Shown: piece by piece, positions 6,929 to 12,207 of the stretch
Position numbering within the stretch: the stretch's first letter is position 1
Layout of the letters: each line of letters starts with the position of its first letter
DNA from: Christensenella sp. UBA7102
GTDB lineage: Bacteria; Bacillota; Clostridia; Christensenellales; UBA1750
Length of the DNA stretch: 12,207 nt
Assembly (NCBI GenBank): GCA_002492415.1
Contig: DKYK01000052.1
Coordinates: 1 to 12,207 of the forward strand
Direction of reading: 5' to 3'
Position numbers and translations under genes: made by a program
Notes under the pieces: generated by a model
The model's input: the letters and a program-made list of their open reading frames with translations, nothing else
Told to the model about the DNA's origin: nothing
Database searches by the model: none

Positions 6929-7969
6929 TCATCGCCTGAAGTCGTAGCGGACGGGCTTGTGATAGTCGTAGACCAAGTCCCCGTAGAGCTCCATGTTCTC
7001 CAGCGCCATACCGGTGCCGCGCACCACGCAGTCGCCGGGGTTGTCCGCGAGCAGGCAGGGCAGGCGCAGCGCGGTCTGCACGCGGCGGCACAGGCCGCCC
7101 AGCAGCGCGCCGTTGCCCGTGAGCGTGATGCCGTTCTGATAGATATCGGAGGCCAATTCGGGCGGCGTGCGCTCCAATACGGAATGGATGGCCTCGATGA
7201 TGCCCACCGCCACCTCCTCCACCGCCTCGGAAATCTCCGCAGCATCGATGTGCTCGGTGCGCGGCAGGCCCGAGATGATGGAGCGGCCCGTCACCTCCAT
7301 CGCCCCCATGGGCGGCTCGGGCGACACGACGGCCAGCTGCATCTTGATGCGCTCGGCGGTGCGCTCGCCGATGTGCAGGTTGTGCCGCCTGCGCAGGTAC
7401 TTGATGATGGCCTCGTCCACCTTGTCGCCCGCGATGGGCACGCTCTCCTTGACCACCGCGCTGCTCATGGAGATGACGGCAATATCCGTCGTGCCGCCGC
7501 CGATATCCACCACCATGCAGCCGCCCGCCTTGGTCACGGGCAGATCCGCGCCGATGGCCGCGGCAACAGGCTCCTCGATGAGCTTGGTATCCATTGCGCC
7601 GGCGTCCGCGCAGGCCTCTACAACGCTCCTGCGCTCCACCTCCGTCACGCCCGAGGGCACGCACACCACCACACGCGGCCTGGACAGGCTGAACCGCCCC
7701 AGCACCTGGCGCAGATAGTAGTGGATCATGCGCTCGGTCAGCTCATAATCCGATATGACGCCGTTTTTCAGCGGCCGGATGGCCTGGATGCCGCGCGGCG
7801 TGCGCCCCAACATCTGCAGCGCCTTATCGCCCACGGCGATGATGGTGTGGCTGTACTCATCCACCGCCACGACGGACGGCTCCCGCAGCACGATGCCCTT
7901 CCCCTTTATGTAAACCAGCACGGAAGCCGTGCCCAGATCCATTGCAATATCCCGCGTAAAAACGCCCAA
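6929..7969 (-). CDS. mbl: MreB/Mbl family actin-like cell-shape protein, TTG start
   Basis: This 346-residue bacterial actin polymerises along the inner membrane and guides lateral wall synthesis. It contains the phosphate-1 motif DLGTA (11-15), the phosphate-2 motif DIGGGTTDIAV (155-165), EEPVAAAIG (132-140) and an adenosine motif TGNGALL (284-290), where most relatives have TGGGALL. The start is a TTG at 7969 with GGGAG 9 nt upstream; it gives the N-terminus MGVFTRDIAMDLGTA, which aligns with family starts, whereas the first in-frame ATG would cut into the first strand. Its position directly after spoIIID matches the spoIIID-mbl pair of Bacillus, hence Mbl is preferred over MreB or MreBH, but motifs alone do not separate these paralogs. 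The LCP-like gene follows 10 nt later. Confidence 0.92.
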   Translation of the reverse strand: MGVFTRDIAMDLGTASVLVYIKGKGIVLREPSVVAVDEYSHTIIAVGDKALQMLGRTPRGIQAIRPLKNGVISDYELTERMIHYYLRQVLGRFSLSRPRVVVCVPSGVTEVERRSVVEACADAGAMDTKLIEEPVAAAIGADLPVTKAGGCMVVDIGGGTTDIAVISMSSAVVKESVPIAGDKVDEAIIKYLRRRHNLHIGERTAERIKMQLAVVSPEPPMGAMEVTGRSIISGLPRTEHIDAAEISEAVEEVAVGIIEAIHSVLERTPPELASDIYQNGITLTGNGALLGGLCRRVQTALRLPCLLADNPGDCVVRGTGMALENMELYGDLVYDYHKPVRYDFRR

Positions 7970-7975
7970 AAATGA

Positions 7976-7983
7976 TCGCTCCC
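7976..7983 (-). promoter_or_regulatory. Ribosome binding site that fixes the TTG start of mbl
   Basis: On the minus strand AAGGGAG (GGGAG at 7983-7979) lies 9 nt before the TTG at 7969-7967. No ATG or GTG start in this frame has comparable spacing, so this site decides the start. Confidence 0.65.
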
Positions 7984-8019
7984 TTTTATCGCAGCGCAGA
8001 AAAAAGCGCCGCCATCTAT

Positions 8020-8068
8020 ATAAAGCCGCTTGGAGCGGCAGGTAAAATCAAAGGACGAGCTCCGTCCC
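8020..8068 (-). terminator. Possible weak terminators between spoIIID and mbl
   Basis: Two small hairpins lie on the minus strand in the 166-nt gap. GGACG-GAGCT-CGTCC (about 8068-8054) is followed by TTTGATTTT, and GCCGCT-CCA-AGCGGC (8039-8025) is followed by TTTATAT. Both are short (5 and 6 bp), so they may only reduce read-through from spoIIID into mbl. No convincing separate mbl promoter was found in the gap. Confidence 0.4.
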
Positions 8069-8112
8069 GCATATAAGGAGTTATATTCTCGGAAAAGCGC
8101 CTTTTCTCCTGC

Positions 8113-8149
8113 TTTCCACATGGTGAACTGGCAATTTATTTTGTGGAAA
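8113..8149. repeat. 8-bp inverted repeat straddling the spoIIID stop codon
   Basis: TTTCCACA (8113-8120) and TGTGGAAA (8142-8149) are perfect complements around a 21-nt spacer that contains the spoIIID TAA. It has no T tract, so it could be an mRNA 3'-end stabiliser or a protein site, or chance. Confidence 0.45.
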
Positions 8150-8402
8150 TTTTTACCATTGTGCGATATTTGCGCATGGTTGCGATGCCGCCGCGCAGGT
8201 GACGTTCGGCTTTGTTCACATCCAATACACGTCGGATGCAGCGATAGAGCGCGGGATCGACGCGGGGCAGGCGCTCGGTCAGGTCCTTGTGCACGGTGGA
8301 CTTGGACACCCCGAAGTGCTGCGCCGTCTCGCGCACGGTCGTGCCGCTGTGTGCGATGTAGTCCGCCTCGCGCCTGACGCGCGCCTCGATATGATCCAGC
8401 AT
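8136..8402 (-). CDS. spoIIID: Sporulation transcriptional regulator SpoIIID
   Basis: This 88-residue DNA-binding protein matches SpoIIID closely: helix-turn-helix region TVRETAQHFGVSKSTVHKD (22-40), followed by LTERLP (41-46) and the basic C-terminal element HLRGG (68-72). SpoIIID acts in the mother cell during endospore formation, activating or repressing many sigma-E genes and helping switch to sigma-K. Length is in the family's usual range. The ATG at 8402 has a very strong GGGGGAG site 6 nt upstream, but that site lies in the 3' arm of a hairpin. Upstream on the same strand is a two-component system plus lipoprotein, and downstream is mbl. No well-matching sigma-E promoter could be fixed; CATAAGCT inside the hairpin loop resembles a sigma-E -10 box but lacks a good -35. 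Confidence 0.96.
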   Translation of the reverse strand: MLDHIEARVRREADYIAHSGTTVRETAQHFGVSKSTVHKDLTERLPRVDPALYRCIRRVLDVNKAERHLRGGIATMRKYRTMVKISTK

Positions 8403-8451
8403 AAAAAGCTCCCCCTTCTCTGGCTTTTTACAGCTTATGAGTCGGGGGAGC
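8403..8451 (-). promoter_or_regulatory. Hairpin with T tract covering the spoIIID ribosome binding site
   Basis: GCTCCCCC (minus 8451-8444) and GGGGGAGC (minus 8415-8408) are perfect 8-bp complements with a 28-nt loop. The 3' arm is itself the spoIIID Shine-Dalgarno site and is followed by TTTTT (8407-8403) and the ATG. The structure begins 16 nt after the stop codon of the upstream lipoprotein gene, so it can act as that operon's terminator, as a block to spoIIID translation, or both. Confidence 0.65.
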
Positions 8452-8467
8452 GCGAAAGAACCGGGGG

Positions 8468-9586
8468 TTATTGGAACTCAAAGGTCAGCGCGGCGCGCGC
8501 GCCGTGGGCGTCCGATCCCTGCAGGTAGAGCTTGCGCATGTCAGGCGAAAAATACATAACGCCGACGCTGATGCCCAGATCCTTGTAAACCAGCTTGTCG
8601 TTGATGATGCGGCTGCCGCCCCAATAGCCCACGCGGATGTCCACCGTGCCGTCCTCGTTGCGGTGGGCATAGGCGATGTGCATGCCGTCGGAGGCGATGT
8701 CAAAGGCCGTGATGCCGCTGCCCACGGCCTGTGCGCCCGAAGAATCGATCCGGTAAAGTGTACGGCCGTACACAACCAGAGCCTCGCCGGTGTTCAGTAC
8801 GCAGCTGGAGCCCAGCGATCCGTCCGTGAGCACGTCCTCACAGAGGGTATCGTCCGCAAGGTAGCTCAGCTGCTCCTTGCCCCCGGATTGGGTGTAGAGC
8901 AGCACCGCCTTGTCGCTTGCGGCCGCCGCGCGATAGGACGCGCCGCCCAGCACTCCTTCGGTGTCGCCGCTGTCCACATCCAGCTTTTCCAGCACCTTTT
9001 TGTCGCCCGCAGCGGTAAAATAGAGGTCGTGTCCATCCTGGGCGAAGGTGGCGCGCGAGGCCAGCACCTGGCGGGTACAGCTGCGCTGCAGCTGGCCGCT
9101 TGCAAAGCTGTAGACGTCCAGCGTGTTGCCCGCGACCAGCGCCACGAACTGGCCATCCGAGGAGACGTCAAAGCACTCGGCGGACACCTCGGACAGCGTC
9201 AGAATGGGATCGGAGAAGCCATATTGGTAGTTGATGCGCATGAACTGAGTCACAACGCGCTCGCCGGGCGGATCCGCGTCCTCCTGCGTCTCGGATTGGA
9301 CGGGCACGGCCTGTACCGACATGGCCGCAAGATTGTCCTCATCCATCCAGCCGATCACGGCCTCGTCCAGGTCGGGATGAATGCCGTTGGGGTCAAGCTT
9401 GTCCAGCGACAGGCGCACGATTTTTTTGACCTCGAATCCTTGCGAGGAGCCTTCCTCCCCGCTGTCGGGCTGGAGGGCGCTCTCCGAGAGGATGAGCGTC
9501 TTCTCCCTGGGCGCGATGGAGCCGCAGCCTGCCAGCAGCGCCAATGCGAGCAGCAGCGCCAGCAGACGGAAGTTGCGTTGTTTCAT
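8468..9586 (-). CDS. Beta-propeller-like lipoprotein coupled to the sensor kinase
   Basis: The 372-residue protein opens with a lipoprotein signal ending LLAGC, so Cys21 should be the lipidated residue and the mature protein should be extracytoplasmic. A short acidic, serine-rich linker (about 30-50) follows. The rest reads as repeated short beta strands with motifs such as ISSDGQ-like turns (DVSSDGQFVALV, AQDGHDLYF, IASDGMHIAYAHRNEDG, FSPDMRKLYL), the pattern of TolB/WD40-like propeller blades. I do not recognise a named family and give no enzymatic function. Its ATG overlaps the histidine kinase stop codon (ATGA), so its translation is coupled to the kinase; a role as ligand-binding or modulating partner of the kinase is a reasonable inference. 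A hairpin terminator candidate follows 16 nt after its stop. Confidence 0.8.
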   Translation of the reverse strand: MKQRNFRLLALLLALALLAGCGSIAPREKTLILSESALQPDSGEEGSSQGFEVKKIVRLSLDKLDPNGIHPDLDEAVIGWMDEDNLAAMSVQAVPVQSETQEDADPPGERVVTQFMRINYQYGFSDPILTLSEVSAECFDVSSDGQFVALVAGNTLDVYSFASGQLQRSCTRQVLASRATFAQDGHDLYFTAAGDKKVLEKLDVDSGDTEGVLGGASYRAAAASDKAVLLYTQSGGKEQLSYLADDTLCEDVLTDGSLGSSCVLNTGEALVVYGRTLYRIDSSGAQAVGSGITAFDIASDGMHIAYAHRNEDGTVDIRVGYWGGSRIINDKLVYKDLGISVGVMYFSPDMRKLYLQGSDAHGARAALTFEFQ

Positions 9587-11151
9587 ATCTGGCCCTCCCT
9601 TGCACGCGCGGTGGGCAGCTGCACAGTGACCACAGTCAGGCCCTTGGGCTGCGAAGTGATGCCGATACGGCCGCCGTGCTGCTCCACCAGCTGCTTGACA
9701 ATGCCCAGCCCCAGGCCCGAGGAGCCCTGCTCGCGCTGGCCGTCCTTGTCCTTTCTCCGGTAAAAGGGAATGAACAGGCGGGGGATCTCCTTTTCGTCAA
9801 TGCCGTCGCCGGAATTGGCCACCTGGACGGTGACGCTCTCGCGGTTGGCGTTGACGAGCACCTGGATGGCGGAATTCTGATAGCCGTACTTGATGGCGTT
9901 GTCGATGATATTGATGAACACTTCCTTGAGCTGCGTATCACTGCCCATGACCACGGCGCGCTGACGGACGTTGAGCTCGATGACGTCGCCGTACTTCTCC
10001 GCCTTAAACTGCATGCCCTCGCACACCTGCTGGAGCAGCTCGTTTAAGTTCACGCGCTCCTTGGGCACGTTGACGGCGTCGCTCATGCGGGATAGCTCCA
10101 GGAGCGTAACCACCATGTTATACATCCGGTCGCTCTCGGAGCGGATGTGCGCGATGCCCTTGTCGAAGAACTCCTTGTCGGTAAAGCCGTTCTCCTCCAG
10201 CACCTCGGCGTAGCCCTTGATGGAGGTAAGGGGCGTTTTGAGCTCATGGGTGACGTTGTCGTAGAACACCTTTTTGTACTCGGACAGACGCTTGAGCTCG
10301 TAGCGGTCGGAATCAATGGTCTTCATCTGCTGATCGATGCGGTAGATCATCTCGGCGAAGTTGCGCTCCAGGGTGCCGATCTCATCCTTGCGCTTGGAGC
10401 GCGACAGGCGCACCACTTTGCCGATGTCGATCTTGTTCTGCTCGACGTCCTTTTGCAGCGCAGAGCTGATGTTTGCCAGCTTCCCGACGGGGCCGGCGAT
10501 GGAATTGGCCAGAGCCAGCGCCACCACCAGCGCCACCAGGAACACCACCACGGTGATCAGCGACACCGAGCGAATGGTGTTGTTGCCCTGGGTGTAGAGC
10601 ACGGAGTAATCCGCGACGGTGCGCACAACGCCGATACTCTTGCCCTCAATGAGCACGGGATAGGAAAAATACGCCAGGGTCTGCTGCTGCTCGGTATTGA
10701 GCGTAAAGGCGGCAAGACCGCCGCGCGCCAGCCCTTCGTCGCCGTAGCTGTGCTCGATGAACACCTGCGCGTTGGTGGAGGCCACCATGCGGCCGTCCAG
10801 CGTCAGCGCGGCGGTGGGATTGCCCGTGGCGCCCGCCAGCTCCTCCACCAGCTCCTGCGCGATGGCGGAAAACCCCTGCTCATCGTTGTTGTGATCGCCC
10901 AGAACCAGCAGCTGGCGCGCGTAGATCAGGCCGTTGTTCTTCATGACGACCAGATCGTCGTTGATATAATCCTCATTGCCCTGAGAGACGATGCGCGCGA
11001 TGAACAGATTGGTCACCATGAGCATCACGAAAAAGATGGCCGTCATGTACAGCACCATCTTCGCTCGAATGGACAGGCGTACCTGTGGCGTTTCCGACCG
11101 CTTGAGGCGGCGGAGCAGGCTTCTCAGGTCAATTTTTTTCTTCATTTTCAC
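9583..11151 (-). CDS. Membrane sensor histidine kinase
   Basis: The 522-residue kinase has a short basic cytoplasmic N-terminus, TM1 at about 32-54, an extracellular sensor of about 135 residues (55-190) that looks PAS/Cache-like, TM2 at about 193-217, a HAMP linker (about 215-275), a HisKA domain with the H-box FYDNVTHELKTPLTS (His302), and a HATPase domain with N-box NIIDNAIKYG (414-423), G1 GDGID (448-452) and G2 GLGLG (479-483). It should autophosphorylate on His302 and pass phosphate to the adjacent response regulator. The GTG at 11151 overlaps the regulator stop (GTGA); an ATG at 11145, 2 nt after that stop, is an equally plausible start and would remove two residues. The downstream lipoprotein overlaps by 4 nt. 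The signal is unknown. Confidence 0.93.
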   Translation of the reverse strand: MKMKKKIDLRSLLRRLKRSETPQVRLSIRAKMVLYMTAIFFVMLMVTNLFIARIVSQGNEDYINDDLVVMKNNGLIYARQLLVLGDHNNDEQGFSAIAQELVEELAGATGNPTAALTLDGRMVASTNAQVFIEHSYGDEGLARGGLAAFTLNTEQQQTLAYFSYPVLIEGKSIGVVRTVADYSVLYTQGNNTIRSVSLITVVVFLVALVVALALANSIAGPVGKLANISSALQKDVEQNKIDIGKVVRLSRSKRKDEIGTLERNFAEMIYRIDQQMKTIDSDRYELKRLSEYKKVFYDNVTHELKTPLTSIKGYAEVLEENGFTDKEFFDKGIAHIRSESDRMYNMVVTLLELSRMSDAVNVPKERVNLNELLQQVCEGMQFKAEKYGDVIELNVRQRAVVMGSDTQLKEVFINIIDNAIKYGYQNSAIQVLVNANRESVTVQVANSGDGIDEKEIPRLFIPFYRRKDKDGQREQGSSGLGLGIVKQLVEQHGGRIGITSQPKGLTVVTVQLPTARAREGQI

Positions 11152-11843
11152 GCTTCCGCTACGTCGAATATGTAGCCGATCTTAAAGATGGTGCGGATCT
11201 CCTTGTCCAGCCCCAGCTTTTTGCGCAGGCGCAGCACATGGATATCCACGGTGCGCGTATTGCCAAAGTAATCGTAGCCCCAAACGGCGCCCAGTATCTT
11301 TTCGCGGGACAGGGCGACGTTGCGATTCTCGTAAAAATACATCAGCAGCTGATACTCCAGCGGCGTCAGGTCCACAGGGCGGCCGTGCTTTTCCACCGTC
11401 ATGGTCGAGGGCGTGACGGTCAGGCCGTTGAAGCGCAGCTGCAGCTCATTGCGCACAGGCGGCGCCTCTCCGGTCTTCTCCAGCCGGCGGAAGGTAGCCT
11501 TGATGCGCGCGACCACCTCGCGCACGTCAAAGGGCTTGGTGATGTAATCGTCCGCGCCCGCCTCCAGCCCCAGCACCTTATCCTCCACCATGTTGCGCGC
11601 AGTGACCATGATGATGGGCACCTGCAGACGGTCATTGAGCTGCCGGCACACCTCCAGGCCGGATATGTCGGGCAGCTGCCAGTCCAGCAGCACCAGATCG
11701 GGGTGGGCGCTCATGGCCATCTGCACGGCCTTGGCGCCCGTGCCCGCGATGCCCACGTCGTAGCCCTCCTTCTTCAGGCGATAGGCCAACAGCTCCGCGA
11801 TGGGCGTATCGTCCTCTACGACCAGTATTTTGTAATTGCTCAT
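11148..11843 (-). CDS. OmpR/PhoB-family response regulator
   Basis: This 231-residue regulator has a receiver domain at 1-120 with the acidic pair (Glu10, Asp11), phospho-acceptor Asp54 (LLDWQLPD), Thr81 and Lys103 (ITKPF), then a winged-helix DNA-binding domain at about 130-230 (LTPLEYQLLMYFYENR, GNTRTVDIHVLRLRKKLG). It should be phosphorylated by the kinase encoded next to it and act as a transcription factor. The ATG at 11843 yields MSNYKILVVEDD, the normal family N-terminus. An AAGGAG ends only 1 nt before the ATG, while GGAG further upstream sits at 10 nt, so the usable ribosome site is probably the latter. It is the first gene after a good sigma-A promoter. It resembles the WalR/PhoP group in layout, but the target genes cannot be named. 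Confidence 0.95.
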   Translation of the reverse strand: MSNYKILVVEDDTPIAELLAYRLKKEGYDVGIAGTGAKAVQMAMSAHPDLVLLDWQLPDISGLEVCRQLNDRLQVPIIMVTARNMVEDKVLGLEAGADDYITKPFDVREVVARIKATFRRLEKTGEAPPVRNELQLRFNGLTVTPSTMTVEKHGRPVDLTPLEYQLLMYFYENRNVALSREKILGAVWGYDYFGNTRTVDIHVLRLRKKLGLDKEIRTIFKIGYIFDVAEA

Positions 11844-11874
11844 GCTCCTTCATCTCCGTACGTTTCTCAAATAC

Positions 11875-11903
11875 AGTATACCATATACCTTTAGACGATT
11901 CAA
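11875..11903 (-). promoter_or_regulatory. Sigma-A type promoter of the two-component operon
   Basis: On the minus strand TTGAAT (11903-11898) and TATACT (11880-11875) are separated by exactly 17 nt. The spacer holds GGTATATGG beside GGTATACTGTA, a small direct repeat overlapping the -10 box that could be a regulator site, though this is only a suggestion. The predicted start near 11868 leaves a leader of about 25 nt. Confidence 0.82.
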
Positions 11904-11950
11904 ATCCCGGTTTGGATGCAGAAGCCATAAAAAAACAGTTTTCTGTGTGT

Positions 11951-11981
11951 AAAAAAGGCCGCTGACGCATCGCCAGCGGCC
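11951..11981 (-). terminator. Intrinsic terminator after the ABC-F gene
   Basis: On the minus strand CAGCGGCC-type arms (11981-11974 and 11964-11957) form an 8-bp perfect stem, extendable to 10 pairs with one G-U, followed by TTTTTT (11956-11951). It lies 20 nt after the ABC-F stop codon and isolates that gene from the two-component operon. A second tiny hairpin (ACAG-AAAA-CTGT followed by seven T) lies just beyond at about 11944-11927. Confidence 0.9.
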
Positions 11982-12001
11982 TGCAAAAGGAAAGGGAGCG
12001 C

Positions 12002-12207
12002 TCATTCGCCCAGCTTGAAGGCGAGATACTCATCATACGTGGTGCGCTTATCCACGACGGGCTGGCCGCAGCTCAGATCAAGGATGCGGTTGGCGACGGT
12101 GGAGACCAGCTGATGGTCCTTGGAACAGAAGAGCATAGTGCCCTTAAAGGCCGTCATGCCGTTGTTGAGCGAGGTGATGGACTCCAGGTCCAGGTGGTTG
12201 GTGGGCT
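12002..12207 (-). CDS. ABC-F family ATPase, C-terminal fragment (cut by window edge)
   Basis: Only the last 67 residues are in the window. They begin with PTNHLDLESI, the end of the Walker B/D-loop of the second ABC domain in ABC-F proteins, and end with the typical tail motif DKRTTYDEYLAF. The closest type I recognise is YkpA/YbiT, cytoplasmic ribosome-associated ATPases thought to rescue or regulate stalled ribosomes. The switch (H-loop) segment, normally SHDH, reads SKDH here, with lysine codon AAG at 12121-12119. The 5' part lies outside the window, so the first ABC domain and linker cannot be judged. A strong terminator follows. Confidence 0.88.
   Translation of the reverse strand, partial: PTNHLDLESITSLNNGMTAFKGTMLFCSKDHQLVSTVANRILDLSCGQPVVDKRTTYDEYLAFKLGE

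Noticed and set aside
6919..7245. N-terminal extension of the LCP-like protein to 7245
   Set aside because: The extension lies inside mbl in another frame, and a lipoprotein signal and strong ribosome site mark the true start at 6918.
8022..8053. TTTACC-N18-TATATA as an mbl promoter
   Set aside because: The -35 is poor, the spacing is suboptimal, and the region overlaps a hairpin. This is not enough to list as a feature.
8054..8068. GGACGAG near the mbl leader as a SpoIIID binding site
   Set aside because: It lacks the ACA core of the SpoIIID consensus, and the palindrome is better explained as a small hairpin.
7906..8121. 71-residue minus-strand open frame between spoIIID and mbl
   Set aside because: It overlaps the mbl start in another frame, has no ribosome site, and its sequence is not protein-like.
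8113..8149. TTTCCACA copies as DnaA boxes or a replication origin
   Set aside because: Each copy differs from the TTATNCACA consensus at two positions, there are only two, and no AT-rich unwinding region or dnaA/dnaN context is present.
8471..9763. 430-residue plus-strand open frame opposite the lipoprotein
   Set aside because: It is a shadow of the lipoprotein and kinase genes with no motif or ribosome site.

Overview
The window is about 12.2 kb of GC-rich, gene-dense chromosomal DNA. It most likely comes from an endospore-forming member of the Clostridia. The evidence is a clear SpoIIID sporulation regulator next to an MreB/Mbl actin (the spoIIID-mbl order known from Bacillus and many clostridia), a SAM-I (S-box) riboswitch, strong Shine-Dalgarno sites, sigma-A type promoters and an ABC-F protein of the YkpA/YbiT type. 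The high GC content suggests a lineage such as high-GC Oscillospirales or Christensenellales, but the sequence does not settle the genus. No insertion sequence, phage gene, CRISPR array, tRNA or rRNA was seen.

Left part (1-4560, minus strand): one transcription unit of metK, recD2 and comF. It starts at a sigma-A promoter (about 4529-4557) and runs through a complete SAM-I riboswitch with an overlapping antiterminator and terminator (4331-4503). recD2 follows metK after 52 nt, and comF overlaps recD2 by 4 nt. A strong GC-rich hairpin at 1-47 closes the left edge. SAM level is therefore predicted to set transcription of the SAM synthetase and, by read-through, of a DNA-repair helicase and a ComF phosphoribosyltransferase.

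Middle (4596-5994): a small membrane protein of the 'small multi-drug export' family (minus) diverges from a TtcA-like PP-loop tRNA thiolation enzyme (plus). The TtcA-like gene has its own TATAAT promoter and ends at a hairpin shared with the convergent gene to its right.

Right part (5992-11903, minus strand): six consecutive genes read leftward from a sigma-A promoter at 11875-11903: an OmpR-family response regulator, a membrane sensor histidine kinase, a beta-propeller-like lipoprotein, spoIIID, mbl (TTG start) and a degenerate LCP-like lipoprotein. The first three are tightly coupled by 4-nt overlaps. A hairpin that hides the spoIIID ribosome binding site and ends in a T tract separates them from spoIIID. 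The set suggests a link between envelope sensing, mother-cell sporulation control and cell-shape or wall synthesis; that link is inference from gene order.

The right edge (12002-12207) holds the C-terminal end of an ABC-F ATPase in which the switch histidine is a lysine, followed by a strong terminator. No wholly new system is evident. The most interesting points are the RNA structures around metK and spoIIID, the non-canonical LCP-like lipoprotein, the sensor lipoprotein and the ABC-F substitution.
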